Below are positions 26,072-34,762 of a DNA stretch of 64,000 nt, piece by piece (positions within the stretch are counted from its first letter, which is position 1; the number at the start of each line of letters is the position of its first letter). The translations under genes and the position numbers were made by a program. The notes beneath the pieces were generated by a model. That model was not told the origin of the DNA. It saw only the letters and a program-made list of their open reading frames with translations, and made no database searches. Origin of the DNA: Roseibium sediminicola (GTDB taxonomy: Bacteria > Pseudomonadota > Alphaproteobacteria > Rhizobiales > Stappiaceae). The stretch lies in contig NZ_JALNMJ010000012.1 of NCBI RefSeq assembly GCF_023156505.1, positions 124,001-188,000 of the forward strand, read 5' to 3'.

Positions 26072-26980
26072 TTGAAAAGACAACATTTGCGCCTGATCCT
26101 GAACGGCAAGTCCGCGTCTCGCAAGGATGTCCGTGCGGCGGTCGATGCGGTTCGCACCATGGGCCATGACGTCTCCGTGCGGGTCACTTACGAAGCCGGC
26201 GATGTGACCAGGCTGGCCGCGGAAGCCTTGCGGGACCATGAAAAGGCGCCGATCGACACGCTGGTCAGCGGTGGCGGCGACGGCACGCTGCATGAAGTGG
26301 TCGACGCGGTGCTGCATCACTTGCCGCAGGGCAACCGCCCTCCCTTTTCCTTTGCCGTCTTGCCGCTTGGTACGGCCAATGATTTTGCCCACCATATTAA
26401 GCTCGATCCGGCGGACATCACCGGTTGCCTGCGTTTCGCGGCCCGTGCCTCCGCGAAACCGACGGATGTCGGCGAGGTCAACGGTTGCGTCTTCGTCAAT
26501 ATGGCGACTGGTGGATTCGGCACCAAAGTGACGGCGGAGACCGATCCCAATCTCAAGCGGGTGCTGGGCGGTGCGGCTTATCTGTTTACGGGTCTGCACC
26601 GGTTCTCCGAACTGGCCGCCTGCGAGGCCCGGGTGGAAGCGGAGGATTTTTCCTGGGAAGGTCCATTTCTCGCCCTGGCCATCGGCAACGGCCGCAGGGC
26701 GGGCGGCGGCATTCGGCTGTGTCCCAAGGCCGAGCTCGACGACGGCCAGCTCGACCTGACGATCGTGCCCTTTCCGGAGACCGGCAAGGTCCTCGATCTG
26801 TTTTCGTCGCTTCTGGAAAGCGGCGTCGATGGGACCAACGGCGGGTTCATTCAGCGCAAGGTGCGCAATCTCACCATCGAGACCTCGGATCCCGTGCAAT
26901 TCAACCTGGATGGCGAACCGATGACGGGGACCTCCTGGAAGATCGGCCTGCGCCACCACCAGATCGACTTGCGGCGCTGA
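26072..26980 (+). CDS. Diacylglycerol/lipid kinase (YegS-like)
   Basis: A 302-residue lipid kinase of the DAGK catalytic-domain family. The substrate and ATP site appears as DTLVSGGGDGTLHEVVDAV near residue 65 and VLPLGTANDFAHH near 95; IGNGRRAGGGIRLCPKAELDDGQLDL near 205 matches the YegS metal-site region. It would phosphorylate diacylglycerol or phosphatidylglycerol at the inner membrane. The TTG at 26072 with GAGG upstream gives the family's usual length of about 300; a GTG at 25991 inside the preceding gene is also in frame but less likely. Confidence 0.85.
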   Translation: MKRQHLRLILNGKSASRKDVRAAVDAVRTMGHDVSVRVTYEAGDVTRLAAEALRDHEKAPIDTLVSGGGDGTLHEVVDAVLHHLPQGNRPPFSFAVLPLGTANDFAHHIKLDPADITGCLRFAARASAKPTDVGEVNGCVFVNMATGGFGTKVTAETDPNLKRVLGGAAYLFTGLHRFSELAACEARVEAEDFSWEGPFLALAIGNGRRAGGGIRLCPKAELDDGQLDLTIVPFPETGKVLDLFSSLLESGVDGTNGGFIQRKVRNLTIETSDPVQFNLDGEPMTGTSWKIGLRHHQIDLRR

Positions 26981-27001
26981 CGCGCGGCCGCTGGCCCTGG
27001 A

Positions 27002-27793
27002 TCAACCGATCCGTTTCAGCCAGCCGTCCGGGGCCGCCGAAATCAGGAGCTTCTGGTTTATCTCCTGATCGATCTCGAATTCCGGATGGGATTTCAGGAA
27101 TTCATGCACCGCCGTCTTGGCGTTGTTGCCCGGTGCCCAGGGCCGGTCCGGGAAGGTGCCCTCCGGCAGGTCCTCGATGATGGTGTCGAAGACAAGACAA
27201 TAACTGTCCCTGGTGGCAAGCCCGGCATAGGCGTTCAGTTCAGCCAGCACGTGGTCATGGGTGTGGTTGCTGTCGAGGCAGACCAGGACACGGTCGTAGT
27301 CCCTGGCATAGTCATGGACCCGCTGGATCATTTCGTCCTCGATCGAGGAGCCTTCGAACATGTCGATCTTGGCGGACAGCGGATGGGCGAGGATTGCGTC
27401 CCGGTTATGGGCGCGGATGTCGATGTCGATGCCGAGAACACGCCGCCTGGAGGATTTCGGATCGACCACGCCACCGCTTTCCACCGCATCGCAATAGTCA
27501 AGCATGGCCAGAAGCGAGGCGCTCATCATCAACGATCCGCCATGCGCGATGCCGGTCTCGATGATCAGGTCCGGCTTCGTCGCCCAGACAATTTCCTGGA
27601 ACACCGCCATATCCGTCGGCAGCTGGATGATCGGCCGCCCGGCCCAGGCGAAATTATACATGTATTTCCGGTCGAAGGCCGTTTTCAGCCAGTCCAGCGA
27701 CTGTCGATGCCAGGCGGTTTCGCCGGCAAAGCCGGAAATCCTCTCTTGCCGCTCGGTTTCAAACTCCCGGATCGGATCATTGTTGTCTGCCAC
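27002..27793 (-). CDS. CmcI/cephalosporin hydroxylase-family methyltransferase
   Basis: A 263-residue SAM-dependent protein of the cephalosporin hydroxylase (CmcI) family, which includes rhamnosyl O-methyltransferases. The SAM loop IETGIAHGGSLMMSASLLA lies near residue 85, with VLGIDIDIRAHNRDAI near 128 and the metal-site-like VCLDSNHTHDHVLAEL near 180. It is the last gene of the leftward sugar operon, so O-methylation of a sugar in a surface glycan is the likely role. The name of the family does not imply beta-lactam chemistry here. Confidence 0.83.
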   Translation of the reverse strand: MADNNDPIREFETERQERISGFAGETAWHRQSLDWLKTAFDRKYMYNFAWAGRPIIQLPTDMAVFQEIVWATKPDLIIETGIAHGGSLMMSASLLAMLDYCDAVESGGVVDPKSSRRRVLGIDIDIRAHNRDAILAHPLSAKIDMFEGSSIEDEMIQRVHDYARDYDRVLVCLDSNHTHDHVLAELNAYAGLATRDSYCLVFDTIIEDLPEGTFPDRPWAPGNNAKTAVHEFLKSHPEFEIDQEINQKLLISAAPDGWLKRIG

Positions 27794-27811
27794 TTTTCCC
27801 CTCCTGACGTT

Positions 27812-28627
27812 CTAGGACGCGTTGCTGCTGGCCGCGCGCAGCAGTGACGGCAGGTCCTCAAGCAGGGACCGTGGTTTGAAGCCGAATTCTGACTGAAGCC
27901 GGCCGATATTGATTTGCGGAAACACCCGCTGGGCACCGCCTGGCGCAAACGAACAACGATAGCCCTCGTCCTGAGCCAACTTGGCGATCTCCAGATGGAA
28001 GACGGGCTGTCCGCTCGCGACGTTGTAGATCTGGTGCCGGCCGCTGCGTGCGATCTTCTCCGCCAGGCCGACAACATCTTCGATGGAAACATAGTCCTTC
28101 GAGGAATTCGAGCTTTCCCGGATCGTTGCCGTTCCGCTCGCGGCAAGATCCGCCAGGAGCGAGCTCAGAAATGTGGCGTTGCTCTGACCGGTCCCATAGA
28201 CGTTGGAGAGCCTCACAACTTTCACCGACGGCCGGCGGAGCGACAGGCACAGAGCTTCGCCCAGCAGTTTGGAAAGGTCATAGGTGGTGTCGGCGGACGG
28301 CAGGACCTTGACGGGCAGGTCCTCGGAGGTTTCCGCCATGTCGCCCGCGAGACCATAGATCCGAGTGCTGGAAAAAAAGACGAAGGAGTCGAAGTCGATG
28401 CGCTCCAGCAACCTGCCGAGAAGGCCTGCATGCGCGTCGACGGTGGCAAGCGGCTGGGCGCGGAAATTGCCGGTCATGCCGATACAGTAGAAGACACGTC
28501 CAAGATCTCCATTCAGGGTCTCGAGAGACGCCCGGCCGGGAGTTGAGACCTCATAGCCGAAGTCCTGAAGGTAGCGGACGAGATTGCCGCCGATGAAACC
28601 GCTGGCGCCCAGAACCGTCGCCTTCAT
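27812..28627 (-). CDS. NAD-dependent sugar epimerase/reductase (extended SDR)
   Basis: A 271-residue extended short-chain dehydrogenase. The cofactor motif GASGFIGGNLVRYL is at residues 6-19; SSTRIYG and the catalytic Tyr-x-x-x-Lys (TTYDLSKLLGEAL) follow, with VVRLSNVYG after. In this operon it would suit the 4-keto reduction (or an epimerisation) that completes a CDP-6-deoxyhexose. Its ATG overlaps the stop of the acyltransferase gene by four bases (ATGA), indicating coupled translation. Confidence 0.82.
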   Translation of the reverse strand: MKATVLGASGFIGGNLVRYLQDFGYEVSTPGRASLETLNGDLGRVFYCIGMTGNFRAQPLATVDAHAGLLGRLLERIDFDSFVFFSSTRIYGLAGDMAETSEDLPVKVLPSADTTYDLSKLLGEALCLSLRRPSVKVVRLSNVYGTGQSNATFLSSLLADLAASGTATIRESSNSSKDYVSIEDVVGLAEKIARSGRHQIYNVASGQPVFHLEIAKLAQDEGYRCSFAPGGAQRVFPQINIGRLQSEFGFKPRSLLEDLPSLLRAASSNAS

Positions 28628-29115
28628 GACCGGGCTCCGATCTGGCGCATGGGGTTGCCGCCGACAATCGAATAGGCGGGGATTTCCTCCCGGACCACGG
28701 TGCCGGCGGCAATCACGCAGCCGGTGTTGACGACCGCACCGTCCAGAAACACGCAATTGGCGCCGATCCAGATATCGTCGCCAATGGTGATGCCGCCCCG
28801 GCTCGGCTGAAAACCCTGCTCGACGATCAGCCGGTCCCGGTCGGCAAAGGCATGGTTGACCGGCGCGAAGGTGCAATTGGCGGCAATGGCCACATTGTTG
28901 CCGATGGTGAGACCATGGCCTGTATAGATCACGCAGCCGGAATTCAGCGTGACGTTCTCGCCGATCACAACATCGCCCGATCCGCCGGCGGGCTTGATCT
29001 TGACGAAACTGTCGATGACGGACCTGGCACCGATGCGGATGACCGTGCCGCGCACGCTGTCCTCGATGTCAGCAAGGGCTGAAACGTGTGCCGTGGGGTC
29101 GATCTCAAGGGTCAT
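28624..29115 (-). CDS. Left-handed beta-helix acyltransferase (WbbJ-like)
   Basis: A 163-residue hexapeptide-repeat transferase. Repeats of the [LIV]-G-x4 type run through most of the chain (VVIGENVTLNSGCVIYTGHG, LTIGNNVAIAANCTF, ITIGDDIWIGANCVFLDGAV), and the catalytic histidine is probably in APVNHAF. It most likely acetylates a sugar of the surface glycan made by this operon. It is coupled to the next gene by a four-base overlap and lies 24 bases after the methyltransferase stop. Confidence 0.85.
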   Translation of the reverse strand: MTLEIDPTAHVSALADIEDSVRGTVIRIGARSVIDSFVKIKPAGGSGDVVIGENVTLNSGCVIYTGHGLTIGNNVAIAANCTFAPVNHAFADRDRLIVEQGFQPSRGGITIGDDIWIGANCVFLDGAVVNTGCVIAAGTVVREEIPAYSIVGGNPMRQIGARS

Positions 29116-29139
29116 GGAATTGTGAACCGGCTTTCAAGT

Positions 29140-30402
29140 CTAAATTCGCAGTGCGCTCGCCGCACCCGGCGCGGTCCAGAAACGGGTTTCCGGAATGAAG
29201 GTGACAAATTGGGTGCCCCGGGCGGCAAGATCCTCATTCTGACGGCGGATTTCCTCGGCAATGTTCCAGGGCAGGATGATCAGATAGTCGGGTCTCTGGT
29301 CCGTCAGCACCACCGGTGGCAGCACCGGGATGTGGCTGCCGGGCAGGTACTTGCCCTGTTTGGCCGGGGCGGCATCGCAGACGAAAGGCAGAAGATCCGG
29401 GCCGGCGCCGGCGAAGTTGAGCAGCGTGTTGCCTTTGGCGGCGGCACCGTAACCGGCGACGGTTTTGCCATCTCGTTTGGCATCAAGCAGAAACCGCAGG
29501 AACCGGTTCTTGGTCTCTTCCGCCCGATCCTGAAAGTCCTCGTAAAACTCGGGGCTTTGCAGGCCGCGCTGAATTTCCTCGGCAAGCAGGGCGCCGACGG
29601 CCTGCGTCTCGCGACGGGAACATTCCTTCAGGCAGCCATAGACCCTGAGGCTACCGCCATGCGTGGGCAGTTCCTCGACGTCGAACACCTTCAAGCCGCA
29701 GCTGTCAAATATCCGCGCGACGGTGCCGAGCGACAGATAGGAGAAATGCTCGTGATAGACCGTGTCGAACTGGCAGAACTCGACCAGCCGCATCAGATGC
29801 GGAAATTCCAGCGTGAGCACCCCGTCCGGCTTCAGCAGCGTTGCCAACCCGCGAGTGAAATCGTTGATGTCGGGCACATGAGCGTAAACATTGTTGCCGA
29901 TGATGAGATCGGCTGACCGTCCCGCGTCCTCAAGCTCTTTTGCCAGTGCTTCGCCAAAGAAGGCCCGTTGCACCGGGATGCCGAGCGCTTCGGCCGCCGC
30001 CGCAGTTGAGGCAGTCGGCTCGATGCCCAGACAGGGAATGCCGGCGTCGACAAAGTTGCGGAGCAGATAGCCGTCATTCGAGGCGACTTCTACAACGAAA
30101 CTGTCTCCGGTCAGCTGAAGCCTGTCGGTGATGGCGGCCGCGTACCGGGCCGCATGCGCCAGCCAGCTCTTCGAGGTCGAGGAAAAATAGGCATAGTCCT
30201 TGTCGAACAGGCTGTCGGCGGCGGCATAGTCCTGGGTCTGCACGAGGAAACAGGCATCGCACACCATCAGGCGCAGCGGATAGGTGATCTCGGGAGCCGT
30301 TAGGTCGTCGGCGCTCAGATAGGCGTTCGACGGCGGCGCAAAGCCGAGGTCCAGGAACTGGCGGCTCAGGCCGCTGCCGCAATGGCGGCAGATCCCACTC
30401 AT
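29140..30402 (-). CDS. Nucleotide-sugar C-methyltransferase (TylC3-type)
   Basis: A 420-residue protein with the three-part layout of NDP-hexose 3-C-methyltransferases. There is an N-terminal zinc domain (CRHCGSG, then CDACF), a central SAM domain (VVEVASNDGYLLRNFVDAGI near 103; IIGNNVYAHVPD near 168), the catalytic YHEHFSYLS near 217, and a C-terminal domain (GYGAAAKGNTLLNF). These enzymes methylate C-3 of a 4-keto-6-deoxy sugar, producing branched sugars. It overlaps the 3,5-epimerase stop/start by four bases, so they are translated together. Confidence 0.88.
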   Translation of the reverse strand: MSGICRHCGSGLSRQFLDLGFAPPSNAYLSADDLTAPEITYPLRLMVCDACFLVQTQDYAAADSLFDKDYAYFSSTSKSWLAHAARYAAAITDRLQLTGDSFVVEVASNDGYLLRNFVDAGIPCLGIEPTASTAAAAEALGIPVQRAFFGEALAKELEDAGRSADLIIGNNVYAHVPDINDFTRGLATLLKPDGVLTLEFPHLMRLVEFCQFDTVYHEHFSYLSLGTVARIFDSCGLKVFDVEELPTHGGSLRVYGCLKECSRRETQAVGALLAEEIQRGLQSPEFYEDFQDRAEETKNRFLRFLLDAKRDGKTVAGYGAAAKGNTLLNFAGAGPDLLPFVCDAAPAKQGKYLPGSHIPVLPPVVLTDQRPDYLIILPWNIAEEIRRQNEDLAARGTQFVTFIPETRFWTAPGAASALRI

Positions 30403-30944
30403 CCGATCGGCTCCACTTTGTCGATGGGCGGCAGGGCCTGGTCGCGCTCCGACAGACTGGAAATCGCCAGCGGCCAGGCAATGCCGATATGGCGGTCGGC
30501 GTAATGGACGCCACCTTCATTTTCCGGACTGTAGCTGTCTGAATGAAAATAGAGCAGCTCCGCGTGATCGGTCAGCGTCTGGAAACCGTGGGCGAAACCG
30601 GCGGGAATATAGATCATTTCGCCGAGGTCAGCGGTGAGCGTCAACGAGGTCCAGTCGCCGAACGTGTCGGACCCCTTGCGCAGATCCACAATCACGTCAA
30701 AGACCGCCCCGGCCATGCATTTCACCAGTTTGGCGTCGGCCTTCGGCGGGCGCTGGAAATGAAGGCCGCGCAACGTGCCCTTCTGGACGCTGTGAGAGAC
30801 ATTGCACTGCGCCCAGGTCTCGCTCAGTCCGAAGGCCCTGAACTCATCGCGGCAGAACAGGCGGGCGAAGGAGCCGCGGCTGTCGCTCCGGCGTTCGAGA
30901 TCGATCCGGTAGGCGCCATCAAGATGAAGGGGCGTGAACTTCAT
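30399..30944 (-). CDS. rfbC: NDP-4-keto-6-deoxyhexose 3,5-epimerase (RfbC-like)
   Basis: A 181-residue cupin-fold epimerase. The catalytic histidine is in GTLRGLHFQRPP (near residue 62), with IYIPAGFAHGFQTLTDHAELLYFHSDSY following; both match dTDP-4-dehydrorhamnose 3,5-epimerase. Because the operon makes CDP-glucose rather than dTDP-glucose, the natural substrate here is probably CDP-4-keto-6-deoxyglucose. The ATG at 30944 overlaps the upstream dehydratase stop by four bases and is preferred to a start at 31022. Confidence 0.87.
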   Translation of the reverse strand: MKFTPLHLDGAYRIDLERRSDSRGSFARLFCRDEFRAFGLSETWAQCNVSHSVQKGTLRGLHFQRPPKADAKLVKCMAGAVFDVIVDLRKGSDTFGDWTSLTLTADLGEMIYIPAGFAHGFQTLTDHAELLYFHSDSYSPENEGGVHYADRHIGIAWPLAISSLSERDQALPPIDKVEPIG

Positions 30945-31987
30945 GCAGCCTCCTCGAATGCCGCAATCTGGTCGCGGGTGATTTGAGCCGGATCCGCGCC
31001 AAGATCGACCTGGCGGTACCAATGCACCGTCCTTTCAACGGCGTCCTCGAATGACCAGACCGGCGACCAGCCAAGCTCGCATCTGGCCTTGTCGATCGAC
31101 AGGCTGAGCCGTCCAGCCTCGTGAACGGCGTCCGGGTCGGAGGCGTCGGTCCAGTGACCAGGCCAGTGTCTGAGCATTGTTTCGACGAGCCTTTGAACGG
31201 AATGAATGTCCGCCGGTTCGGGGCCGAAATTATAGGCGGATTGAAATCCGCCATCCGAAGCTTCGTGCAGCTTTTCCGCCAGCATCAGATACCCTTTCAG
31301 CGGATCGAGCACATGTTGCCACGGCCGGATTGATGCCGGGTTGCGGATGTCGATGGTGCCGCCGGCCCGGAGCGCCCGGACGATATCGGGAACCAGCCGA
31401 TCCTCTGCCCAGTCGCCGCCGCCAATGACATTGCCTGCCCGTGCGGTGGCGATCCTAAGTCCGTCGCTTCCAAAGGACCGCCGCCAGCTTGCCGCGACCA
31501 GTTCCGTGGCGGCCTTCGAGGCGGAATAGGGGTCGTGCCCGCCCAGGGGATCGATCTCCCGGTAGGCAAAGGCCCATTCGTTGTTTTCATAGACCTTGTC
31601 GGTGGTCACGATGACAACGGTAGCGGGCTGGTCCTGGCCTCTGAGGGCTTCAAGCAGATTGACCGTGCCCATGACATTGCTCGCCCAGGTGCCGACAGGG
31701 TCGCGATAGGAACGGCGCACCAGGGATTGCGCGGCAAGATGCAGAACGATCTCCGGCCGGAAGCCGCGGACCTCGCGGGCCAGTGCGGGCGCTTCGCGGA
31801 TGTCCAGCAAGACGCCGGTCATTCTTCTCTCCAGGGACAACCGGTCATGAAGGCTGTCTTTGTCATCCGGGGCAAGGGCAACGCCCAGAAGCTCAGCGCC
31901 CTTGCCCAGGAGCAGTTCGCTCAGCCAGGCCCCCTTGAAGCCGGTATGCCCCGTAATCAGAACCCGTTTGCCGTTCCAGTAGGTCAT
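30941..31987 (-). CDS. rfbG: CDP-glucose 4,6-dehydratase
   Basis: A 348-residue extended SDR that converts CDP-glucose to CDP-4-keto-6-deoxyglucose. The NAD motif VLITGHTGFKGAWLSELL is at residues 9-26; LHLAAQSLVRRSYRDP near 83, TTDKVYEN near 128 and the catalytic YSASKAATELV near 154 are typical of RfbG. It lies 3 bases downstream of rfbF and overlaps the epimerase gene by four. No rfbH (3-dehydratase) gene is present, so this is not a standard dideoxyhexose pathway. Confidence 0.92.
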   Translation of the reverse strand: MTYWNGKRVLITGHTGFKGAWLSELLLGKGAELLGVALAPDDKDSLHDRLSLERRMTGVLLDIREAPALAREVRGFRPEIVLHLAAQSLVRRSYRDPVGTWASNVMGTVNLLEALRGQDQPATVVIVTTDKVYENNEWAFAYREIDPLGGHDPYSASKAATELVAASWRRSFGSDGLRIATARAGNVIGGGDWAEDRLVPDIVRALRAGGTIDIRNPASIRPWQHVLDPLKGYLMLAEKLHEASDGGFQSAYNFGPEPADIHSVQRLVETMLRHWPGHWTDASDPDAVHEAGRLSLSIDKARCELGWSPVWSFEDAVERTVHWYRQVDLGADPAQITRDQIAAFEEAA

Positions 31988-31990
31988 GGC

Positions 31991-32758
31991 TCAGTCCCAG
32001 ACCTTCCAGGGGGCTTCACCGGATTGCCAAAGCTTTTCCAGCTGGTTCTTGTCCCGCAATGTGTCCATCGCCGCCCAATAGCCGTCGTGGCGGTAGACGC
32101 CGAGCTGGCCGTCCCGGGCGAGGCTTTCCAGGGGCTCGGCCTCCCAGGGCGTGTCGTCCCCGGGGATGCGGGACAGTACGGAAGGTTCACAGACAAAAAA
32201 GCCGCCATTGATCCACTGTCCGTCGCCCTGGGGCTTTTCCAGAAAGCTGGTGACCTGACCCTCGTCGATCGCCAGCGCGCCGAACCGGCCCGGCGGCTGA
32301 ATGGCGCTGACCGTTGCTTCCAGCCCGCTGGCCTTGTGCTGGGCGATAAGGGCGCGGATGTCGATGTTGGCGACACCGTCGCCATAGGTGAGGCAGAAAG
32401 GTCCATCGATGAACTCCGCGACCCGCTTGATGCGGCCGCCGGTCATGGTCGCTTCGCCGGTATCGACCAGCGTGACCTTCCAGGGTTCGGCCAGCCGGCG
32501 GTGCACCTCCATCTGGTTCTGGTCCATGTGGAAGGTAACGTCCGACATGTGCAGGAAATAATTGGCGAAATATTCCTTGATCACATAGCCCTTGTAGCCG
32601 CAGCAGATGATGAAGTCGGAAATACCGTTGGCGGCATAGATCTTCATGATATGCCAAAGGATCGGCCGCCCGCCGATTTCAATCATCGGCTTGGGTTTCA
32701 GGTGGGATTCCTCACTGATCCGGGTGCCGAGGCCACCCGCCAGGATGACCGCCTTCAT
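31991..32758 (-). CDS. rfbF: Glucose-1-phosphate cytidylyltransferase
   Basis: A 255-residue nucleotidyltransferase making CDP-glucose from CTP and glucose-1-phosphate. The nucleotide-binding motif [20 protein letters not shown] is at the N-terminus, [21 protein letters not shown] follows, and [13 protein letters not shown] lies near 168; length matches RfbF (about 257). The ATG at 32758 is preferred to an upstream in-frame start at 32878, whose extra 40 residues are not RfbF-like. It is the first committed enzyme of the leftward CDP-sugar operon. Confidence 0.92.
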   Translation of the reverse strand: MKAVILAGGLGTRISEESHLKPKPMIEIGGRPILWHIMKIYAANGISDFIICCGYKGYVIKEYFANYFLHMSDVTFHMDQNQMEVHRRLAEPWKVTLVDTGEATMTGGRIKRVAEFIDGPFCLTYGDGVANIDIRALIAQHKASGLEATVSAIQPPGRFGALAIDEGQVTSFLEKPQGDGQWINGGFFVCEPSVLSRIPGDDTPWEAEPLESLARDGQLGVYRHDGYWAAMDTLRDKNQLEKLWQSGEAPWKVWD

Positions 32759-32887
32759 GGCCCTGTCTGCCTCGAAAGCCTTGGGCTGCGAGCTCGTCTT
32801 GGATCGGCTTCCGGCTCGGCCAGGTTTTCGCCTGGGAGACACGGCAGCGGAGAGCTCACTGTCAGAGGACGGGGTCATGGGCGCGGC

Positions 32888-33763
32888 CTAGCTCCTTAGT
32901 CTCATGGCCCGGAGCAGATGGTCCTCCAGGTCGTAACGGGTCTTCATGCGGGAATCTCGCCACAGGCGCCGGAACAGTTTGATCTTGGTGCCGAGCGAAA
33001 TCGGCGGCAGCTTGTTGACGACACGGTAGCAGCCAAGGCTGTAGGCGAGGCGTTGGCTCAGTTTGCCGAAGAAGGTCTTGGCGCCGTACTTTTCGAAAGA
33101 GCCGGAGCCTTCCATGAAGACGAATTCGGCTTCTTCCACCCAGACGGCCAAGTCGCGCATGACAAATTCAGCAACAACATAGGACGCGACGCACCAGGCA
33201 TGCGGATACTCGCTCCAGCGCCGGATCAGGATTTCCGCGCCGCCCTTGGCACGCACCAGGCCGTAGCACCATTCCGAGGGGTAGGCGAGGCTGCGCGGCA
33301 CGGTCCCTTTGGCCAGCGATTTCGGATAGCCAAAAATGACCGGGTCGGGCCGGAGCACCCGCTGTTCACCGTCCTTGACCCGCCGAACGGTTGGTGCCGC
33401 CAGCAATTTGTCCGGATGATCGTCCAGCGCCTTGACCAGGGCAGACAGAAAATTCGGGCTGGACAGGTCATCGCAGGCGCGCAAACAGAAATAGTCCGCA
33501 TGGTCTTGCCCGTAGCGCATGCAGAAGATGAAATTCTCGACCGCGGAGAGGTGCGTTTCCTGGCTGAGGAGCTGGAATCGTTGATCTTTTTCGCAATAGT
33601 CTCGCGCGATCTCGGCAGTTCTGTCGGTGGATTTGTTGTCGACGATGACGGCCGTGAAATCCCTGAAGTCCTGATTGGCGATGCAATCGAGACTTTTTCG
33701 CATTGTCCTCTCGCCATTAAATATGGGAAATAAAATCAATACTTTGGAATTGAAACTCGGCAT
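32888..33763 (-). CDS. Family 2 glycosyltransferase
   Basis: A 291-residue GT-A glycosyltransferase. The donor-site start (VLILFPIFNGERTMRKSLDC, residues 8-27) and VDNKSTDRTAEIARDYC near 41 are typical of GT2, and the DxD equivalent is probably CDDLSSPNF near 98. It is the first gene of the leftward operon, 129 bases before rfbF. The ATG at 33763 with AAGG upstream is preferred to a TTG at 33799. Donor and acceptor are unknown; transfer of the CDP-derived sugar is possible. Confidence 0.82.
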   Translation of the reverse strand: MPSFNSKVLILFPIFNGERTMRKSLDCIANQDFRDFTAVIVDNKSTDRTAEIARDYCEKDQRFQLLSQETHLSAVENFIFCMRYGQDHADYFCLRACDDLSSPNFLSALVKALDDHPDKLLAAPTVRRVKDGEQRVLRPDPVIFGYPKSLAKGTVPRSLAYPSEWCYGLVRAKGGAEILIRRWSEYPHAWCVASYVVAEFVMRDLAVWVEEAEFVFMEGSGSFEKYGAKTFFGKLSQRLAYSLGCYRVVNKLPPISLGTKIKLFRRLWRDSRMKTRYDLEDHLLRAMRLRS

Positions 33764-33998
33764 ATTCGCCTTCTGGTTGCAAGGTAACTGCGGATTCAAC
33801 TTCCTCTGCGAGAAACGTGTAAATTTACTTAGACCAGAGTTTCACCAGCCGTCAACGACTGGAGCGGTTTCCCGGCCAGATCTTTCGTAGGGAGTTCTGT
33901 GGCCGGATTGGACAGTCCATGCGGTTTCGGATATGGCACCACGGATCGAGGCCAACAGTTTGGCCGGCAGACAGGAATAGCCTGGTCAGGCAGGAAGC

Positions 33999-34739
33999 AT
34001 GGACGCGTATCAGTTCGGGAATTTCTTCAAGTTTGCGCCGGCGCAGCTGGGTCTGACTCCGAAGAAGCACCTGTTCATTCACATTCCCAAGAATGGCGGC
34101 ATGGCCATTCGCGAAGCGCCGCAGCTGCAGGGCAGGTTGGTGATTGCCAACAGGCGCCGACTGAAAAGCAAGGCCTATGCGAACGGTCTGAAAGACCACA
34201 TGGGCGGCATGGGGCGCAATCCGGGCTATGAGCACGCCCGGCTGCGGGATGTCGATCTGTCCGTGCGCGCGGCGACGCAAGCCTTTGCAATTGTCCGGAA
34301 CCCCTGGTCGCGCACGGTGTCGCGTTTTAAGTTCGCGCTGCAGACGCGTGCCCATTCCGGAACCCGGCCCGACTTTTCGGAAGCCGAGTTCGACGCCTTT
34401 CTGGAGGAGCGCCACAAATGGGCGGGCGAACCCTATTTCTGGCACCGGGCGGTGTCCGGCTGGTATCCCCAGAAGGACTATGTCATCGACGAGGCGGGTA
34501 ATATCGCCGCCGACATCCTGCGCCAGGAACGGCTCAGCGCGGAAATGCAGACCTATCTCGATTTCAAGAGCGAGTTGAAGCAGCGCAATGCCAGCACCTC
34601 TTCGCGAGCGCATTACCGGGACGTCTACACTGATCGCACCATTCAGATCGTTGCCGACTGGTACGCGGAGGATATCGATCTGTTCGGTTTTGACTTCGAT
34701 ACACCAGCGACCAGGAACGTCTTTTATGAAAATGACTGA
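33999..34739 (+). CDS. Sulfotransferase family protein (Sulfotransfer_2-like)
   Basis: A 246-residue protein with a 5'-phosphosulfate-loop-like motif HLFIHIPKNGGMAIREA (residues 24-40) and a 3'-phosphate-binding FAIVRNPWSRTVSRFKFA near residue 98, the two PAPS-binding signatures of cytosolic carbohydrate sulfotransferases. It probably sulfates a sugar of the surface glycan. It opens the rightward glycan operon, divergent from the GT2 gene across a 235-base promoter region. Confidence 0.8.
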   Translation: MDAYQFGNFFKFAPAQLGLTPKKHLFIHIPKNGGMAIREAPQLQGRLVIANRRRLKSKAYANGLKDHMGGMGRNPGYEHARLRDVDLSVRAATQAFAIVRNPWSRTVSRFKFALQTRAHSGTRPDFSEAEFDAFLEERHKWAGEPYFWHRAVSGWYPQKDYVIDEAGNIAADILRQERLSAEMQTYLDFKSELKQRNASTSSRAHYRDVYTDRTIQIVADWYAEDIDLFGFDFDTPATRNVFYEND

Positions 34740-34762
34740 TCGCGAGTAAGGGCGGCACAGCA

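Noticed and set aside
27002-27793. Beta-lactam (cephalosporin) biosynthesis gene
   Set aside because: Only the family name suggests this; the neighbours are all sugar-nucleotide and glycan genes.
30941-32758. CDP-dideoxyhexose (paratose, abequose or tyvelose) pathway
   Set aside because: rfbF and rfbG are present but no rfbH or dideoxyhexose synthase gene is in the window, whereas a C-methyltransferase is.
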